This document shows, in pieces, positions 60,801 through 64,000 of a stretch of 64,000 nucleotides of DNA. Source of the DNA: Bifidobacterium castoris. GTDB lineage: Bacteria; Actinomycetota; Actinomycetes; Actinomycetales; Bifidobacteriaceae. Made by a program: the position numbers and the translations under genes. The notes beneath the pieces were generated by a model. It searched no databases. It saw only the letters and a list, made by a program, of their open reading frames with translations, and was not told the DNA's origin. Location of the stretch: the NCBI RefSeq assembly GCF_003952025.1, contig NZ_QXGI01000010.1:1-64000 (forward strand), given 5' to 3'. Every line of letters starts with the position of its first letter. Positions within the stretch are counted from its first letter, which is position 1.

Positions 60801-61736
60801 ATGCAGACACCTTTCACCCCGTCGATTGCCCGAGCTCAAGCACGCCGCCGTCCATGGCGCAGGATGCGCGCGCAGCTCGTCGCGGCCGCCGCCGTTTGCG
60901 CCCTCGTCGCGCCGACGGCGGCCTGCTCGGCGCCACGCGTCGAGGGCCGCGCGGAATCCGAGCAGAGCGTCGATGTCTGCGAGACGCTGCTCGGCGAGGC
61001 TGCCGCCGCGTCGGGGCACGGCGACGAGGCCGGCGCGCCGAAGATCGCGCGGTACATGGCCTTCGAGGACGCGGCGCACCGCTGGCTCGACGTCGCCATC
61101 CAATGCCCTGCGCGTTTCGCCGAGGGCACACTGCGCAGCGCGCAGGCGCAGGCCGCCGCGCACACGCTCGCCGGCACGGTCGGCGCCTCCTATGAACCGC
61201 TCACCGTCGAGCGTCTCGACGACGTCGACACGCTCGACATCGGCGGCGACGCGCTCGCGAAGCTCGCGCTCGCCGAGGACCGCGCCGGCTTCGCCACCGA
61301 AGTGCTCGCCGGTCGTTTCGCCGACGGTGTAGCCGAGGACGCGACGACGGCGCGCCTCGTCAAGGACGGCGACCTGCTCGCGATGAGCGACAACCACAAG
61401 GAGACGGCGTCGCGGCTCATGCATCTGTCCGACGGGGCGAAGGACCTGCGCCGCAAGGTGTATGCGACGCAGGAGCTCACGGCGCACAGCGGACAGGCCG
61501 TCGACCCGGCGACCGGCCTTCGGGCGAACACCGTCGCCATTCTGGAGATCGACTGCGCGCGCGAGGGGCTCGCGGCCTTCGACGCCTCCGCGCACATCGA
61601 CTACACGGCGATGTCCGCGCAGCAGCGCACGCAGACGCGCGCCGCGCTGGCGCAGCTGTCGATGCTCATCGCGACGCATGCGTACACGGCCTTCACGCTC
61701 GGCTATCCCCGCACCGACGACGTCCTCTTCGACTGA
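60801..61736 (+). CDS. Lipoprotein of unknown function
   Basis: A predicted secreted lipoprotein of 311 residues. The lipobox TAACS gives lipidated Cys42. A start at the internal methionine (residue 22, base 60864) would give a normal-length signal MRAQLVAAAAVCALVAPTAA and may be the true one, since TAATAT at 60792-60797 lies only 4 bases before the first ATG. The mature part is mostly helical, Ala-rich and acidic, with two spaced cysteines (DVCETLL and IQCPARF). It is unassigned to a family. It diverges from nusA over 72 bases. Function unknown. Confidence 0.78.
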   Translation: MQTPFTPSIARAQARRRPWRRMRAQLVAAAAVCALVAPTAACSAPRVEGRAESEQSVDVCETLLGEAAAASGHGDEAGAPKIARYMAFEDAAHRWLDVAIQCPARFAEGTLRSAQAQAAAHTLAGTVGASYEPLTVERLDDVDTLDIGGDALAKLALAEDRAGFATEVLAGRFADGVAEDATTARLVKDGDLLAMSDNHKETASRLMHLSDGAKDLRRKVYATQELTAHSGQAVDPATGLRANTVAILEIDCAREGLAAFDASAHIDYTAMSAQQRTQTRAALAQLSMLIATHAYTAFTLGYPRTDDVLFD

Positions 61737-61833
61737 TCCGCATCCTACGGACGCCCTGCCGCGATTCGCTGCGCCGGCCGGATTGATCCGCACCGTCCGC
61801 AAACGCGGTCTTCGGCCGCGACATGCCGAGGAT

Positions 61834-61861
61834 TTGACGTGAGCGCAACCTGTGCCATAAT
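61834..61861 (+). promoter_or_regulatory. Probable tRNA-Ser(CGA) promoter
   Basis: TTGACG (61834-61839), a 16-base spacer and CATAAT (61856-61861) lie 26 bases before the tRNA 5' end. Confidence 0.65.
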
Positions 61862-61887
61862 AAACAAGTTGCTTGATTGCAGCGAAT

Positions 61888-61976
61888 GGATGAGTGTCCG
61901 AGCGGTCTAAGGAGCACGCCTCGAAAGCGTGTGAGGGCAACCCCCTCCGCGAGTTCGAATCTCGCCTCATCCGCCA
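61888..61976 (+). tRNA. tRNA-Ser (CGA)
   Basis: A class II cloverleaf: GGATGAG pairs with CTCATCC, discriminator G. The anticodon loop CTCGAAA is closed by CACGC/GCGTG, giving anticodon CGA. The long variable arm GAGGGCAACCCCCTC and T-arm GTTCGAATC are present. CCA is encoded (61974-61976), unlike the other two tRNAs here. An IS-like remnant lies just downstream. Confidence 0.96.
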
Positions 61977-61978
61977 TC

Positions 61979-62010
61979 AGGGTTTCCGGCTTCGCCCGGA
62001 AACCCTTTTT
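61979..62010 (+). terminator. Terminator of tRNA-Ser(CGA)
   Basis: AGGGTTTCCGG pairs with CCGGAAACCCT around CTTCGC and runs into a T5 tract. Its T-run abuts the left end of the IS-like remnant. Confidence 0.9.
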
Positions 62011-62270
62011 GCATATAGGCCAGAGAGTTGTTGCTTTAGGGTTATAGGCCAAAAAGTGTGTCTGGCTAGTCGGTGTCTTTCCATGGTGTGCTGGTGTGGA
62101 ATTCGTTCCAGTCGATGCAGCGCATCCCGCAGATCCTCGCCCTTGACGATCGCGTTCTCACGTCTCCATGCAACCGTGACGACATTCCCCGCGGGAATGC
62201 CAACATGCCGACACGCCTGCAACCGCAAGGCGAACAAGGCTCTTAAGCAACAACTCTCTGGCCTATATGC
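62011..62270. mobile_element. 260-bp IS-like remnant with 26-bp terminal inverted repeats
   Basis: Perfect 26-bp inverted repeats bound the segment. The left end starts GCATATAGGCCAGAGAGTTG at 62011-62036 and the right end is its reverse complement at 62245-62270. A second, partial end-like string TTATAGGCCAAAAAG lies at 62042. The 208-base interior cannot encode a transposase; one short minus-strand frame, ending DWNEFHTSTPWKDTD, could be a transposase remnant but was not identified. Both outer flanks are CCC/CC plus T-runs, so a target duplication is possible but not provable. Non-autonomous element or deletion derivative. Confidence 0.65.
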
Positions 62271-62290
62271 CCTTTTTTCTTGTCATCCGC

Positions 62291-62643
62291 ACTCCCCACA
62301 CACGCCACGGCACCGCGCCCGGCACACCGCATCGTCCCGCCCAGCGCACGCATACGCCCCACCAGGACCCCAACCGCCCCGCAACGTCCCACACCGCGCG
62401 TAGGTACGCCCCGCAAGCCGCCAGCACACCCTTGCGTCCGCCACCGCGTACCCATACGCGCGTCAGGATTCCAACGCGCCCTGCACCGTCCCGCCTCGCG
62501 CACCCATGCGCCCCACAGGACGCCAACGTGACCCCTTGCGTCCGCCGCCGCGTACCCATACGCGTGCCGGCACGCCAACACGCCCCGCAACATCCCACCT
62601 CGCGCACCCATACGCCTCACAGGACGCCAACGCGCCCCGCCGG
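62291..62643. repeat. 52-bp minisatellite, seven units
   Basis: Imperfect tandem units start at 62291, 62343, 62395, 62445, 62497, 62549 and 62601 (periods 52, 52, 50, 52, 52, 52). Most units contain CGCG[T/C]ACCCATACGC and a GGACGCCAACGCGCC-like part; units at two-unit distance are most alike (CTTGCGTCCGCC at 62431 and 62535, 104 bases apart). The array fills the gap from the IS-like remnant to the truA stop. The period is not a multiple of three, and the frames it opens are repeat artefacts. Confidence 0.8.
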
Positions 62644-63561
62644 TCAGTCCTCCGGCAACGTGCGGCGCGCCCGGATCGCCTCGGCACGCGACGCCAGCTC
62701 GTCGTCGGCCGGATACGCGATGTGCTCGAGCGTCAGCCCCTGCGGCGCGATCGGACCGGTCGAGCCTTCGCGCAACGGCACCGACATCTTGCCGGCGAAC
62801 CAGTCGACGTCGCGTTTGCCCATCCCCACCTGCACGCAGGCGCCGACGAGCGAGCGCACCATGTTGCGCGCGAACGCGTCGGCGACGATCGTGAAGCACA
62901 GCAGCCCCGATTCGACTGCCGGCGTCCGGTAGCGCTCCCCCATGCCGCCGTCGAGCAGCGGACGCGCAGGCACGCGCGCCCAATACGCGGTCTTCACGTC
63001 GCGGATCGTCGTCCCTCCCGGATTCGCTATGGCGAAGGAACCGAAGTCGTGCAGTCCGAGCGTCAATGCGGCGGCCTCGTTCATCCGCGCGACGTCAAGC
63101 GCGCGGTCGGTGCGCCATACGAAGTCCTTGAGCCGTGGATCCCATCGCGCATGCGCGTCGGCAATCCGGTACACGTAGGTGCGTTCGAGCGCGGAAAAGC
63201 GCGCGTCGAAGCCGTCGGGCGCGACGGTGATTTCATGGATGGCGATGTCGTCGGGCATCATGCGCGACAGCCTCGTCGCCAGCGCCTGCACCGGCGTGAG
63301 CCGCATATGCCCGACGCAGCGCGCGAGAGCGGCGTCGTCGACGTCGATGTGGCAGACCTGATGCGAGGCGTGCACGCCGGCGTCGGTGCGGCCGGCGACG
63401 GTCAGCCGCGGCGCGTCGGCACCGTCATCGCCGCCATGCGATCCGAGGATCCTGCCGAGGGACTCCTCGATCGTCCCCTGCACGGTCCTGCCCTGCGGCT
63501 GCACCGCCCAGCCGTGGAAGGCGGCGCCGTTGTATGCCAGATCGATTCGTAAGCGCGTCAC
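62644..63561 (-). CDS. truA: tRNA pseudouridine synthase A (positions 38-40)
   Basis: Modifies uridines 38-40 in the anticodon stem-loop of tRNAs. The 305-residue protein carries RIDLAYNGAAFHGWAVQPQGRTVQG, the catalytic aspartate in LTVAGRTDAGVHASHQV and the late FTIVADAFARNMVRSLVG block. The start MTRLRIDLAYNG is typical. A loop of about 20 residues (ILGSHGGDDGADAPRL) before the catalytic motif is slightly long. It has no same-strand partner. Its 3' end abuts a 52-bp minisatellite. Confidence 0.95.
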   Translation of the reverse strand: MTRLRIDLAYNGAAFHGWAVQPQGRTVQGTIEESLGRILGSHGGDDGADAPRLTVAGRTDAGVHASHQVCHIDVDDAALARCVGHMRLTPVQALATRLSRMMPDDIAIHEITVAPDGFDARFSALERTYVYRIADAHARWDPRLKDFVWRTDRALDVARMNEAAALTLGLHDFGSFAIANPGGTTIRDVKTAYWARVPARPLLDGGMGERYRTPAVESGLLCFTIVADAFARNMVRSLVGACVQVGMGKRDVDWFAGKMSVPLREGSTGPIAPQGLTLEHIAYPADDELASRAEAIRARRTLPED

Positions 63562-63591
63562 ATGGCGAGCTTAGCAAATGCGCCGGCCGCG

Positions 63592-63990
63592 CTCAGCGTT
63601 CGTGGCGCCTGCGCAGCCCGGAGAAGGCGTACCAGAAAGTCGATCGAGAACACGACGGCAGCGTCCATCTCGGTTCTGGTCACCGTGCCGATGTCGGCCG
63701 GCAGGTCGTCGCCCGGACCGATGGTGTAGGTGCCCCGTAGGGGAGAATTTCGGGGATCGTGACGGTATAGTTCGTGCCCGCCTCACCCCCACCACGGCGA
63801 GCGTCAGCGTGATGTCCGAAGGCGCGTCGGCCACGTTGCCGATCCGGTCCGCGCTCAGATACAGCTTCGCCTTGCCATCCGCGCTGTTCGCGGTCAAAGC
63901 GCCGTCATCGCGACGGCCAGCGGTGCCGTGATGAGGCGGCGGCGCCTCGATGCGCGCATTGCGGTTTGGTCCCTGTATCCGTTCCATAGT
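63592..63990 (-). pseudogene. Decayed secreted/surface-protein-like gene, fragment
   Basis: On the minus strand, protein-like text runs across changing frames: NSADGKAKLYLSADRIGNVA and PSDITLTLAV in one frame, then NYTVTIPEILPYG in another. A third frame reads TYTIGPGDDLPADIGTV and TEMDAAVVFSIDF. Read in order they resemble beta-rich cell-surface protein sequence, but no single frame joins them and no start or signal peptide is seen. At least two frameshifts are needed. The window ends here, so the upstream part may continue. The family is not identified. Confidence 0.4.
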
Positions 63991-64000
63991 CGTTTCCAAC

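Noticed and set aside
61894-62403. 169-codon open frame starting inside tRNA-Ser
   Set aside because: It reads through a tRNA, its terminator and the IS-like remnant. The text ERSKEHASKACEG is a typical artefact of translating a tRNA-Ser.
62243-62983. Long open frames on both strands over the region before truA
   Set aside because: They run through a 52-bp tandem array and into truA antisense. The period is not a multiple of three and the products are repeat artefacts.

Overview
The window is chromosomal DNA of a high-G+C Gram-positive actinobacterium, most likely a Bifidobacterium. Supporting evidence: strong G/C bias at third codon positions, an actinobacterial 29-residue bS22 ribosomal peptide, a DUF2530 protein, PspC-domain signalling proteins, and a dense layout of short operons divided by long-stem hairpins. 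No phage module, plasmid module, CRISPR array or rRNA operon is seen. The species cannot be named from sequence alone.

Layout. 0-6.2 kb: thyA-folA-phosphatase operon, an OsmC protein, a two-domain universal stress protein, and two secreted cell-wall hydrolases (NlpC/P60 and CHAP). 6.7-11.8 kb: serC, manA, a DUF2530 membrane protein, and a SenX3-like kinase divergent from phoU. The kinase has Gln where the phospho-accepting His should be. 11.9-16.4 kb: oleate hydratase overlapping a quinone-oxidoreductase gene, then phosphoglycerate mutase. 16.5-26.3 kb: an island with an SDR enzyme, a branched-chain-type ABC transporter in which both permeases are fused and both ATPases are fused, its binding protein, a zinc-type UroD/MtaA-like protein, and two Cys/Met-metabolism PLP enzymes. 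26.5-36.9 kb: a UbiA-type prenyltransferase, two Pro-rich membrane proteins, lysS, tRNA-Pro, a FetAB-type exporter, and a PspC protein pair. 37-43.9 kb: a PspC-type histidine kinase with a NarL-type regulator, a TPR-DUF4037/DUF4125 pair and a membrane-anchored hydrolase. 44-51.6 kb: tRNA-Ser, serS, a lipid kinase, pgm, rpiA, an extended RNase HI and bS22. 52-60.7 kb: radA, then ribF, truB, rbfA, infB and nusA. 60.8-64 kb: a lipoprotein, tRNA-Ser, an IS-like remnant, a 52-bp minisatellite, truA and a decayed surface-protein-like gene.

How the genes work together. thyA/folA couple dTMP synthesis to folate recycling. serC, manA, gpmA, pgm and rpiA are central carbon and serine metabolism. The 16.5-26.3 kb island looks like uptake of a small organic compound coupled to methyl-group and sulfur amino-acid chemistry. 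The PspC proteins, two kinases and one regulator form envelope-stress and phosphate-sensing circuits. nusA-infB-rbfA-truB-ribF is the conserved translation/ribosome-maturation cluster.

The most unusual content is non-coding. A MITE-like family (about 225-230 bp, ends resembling GCATAACTCGA) has two copies. A dispersed repeat with 52-53 bp periodicity occurs in three intergenic regions, and a longer 52-bp array abuts truA. Three near-identical repeats sit at 60-62 bp spacing before radA. Perfect hairpins of 20-31 bp separate several convergent gene pairs.
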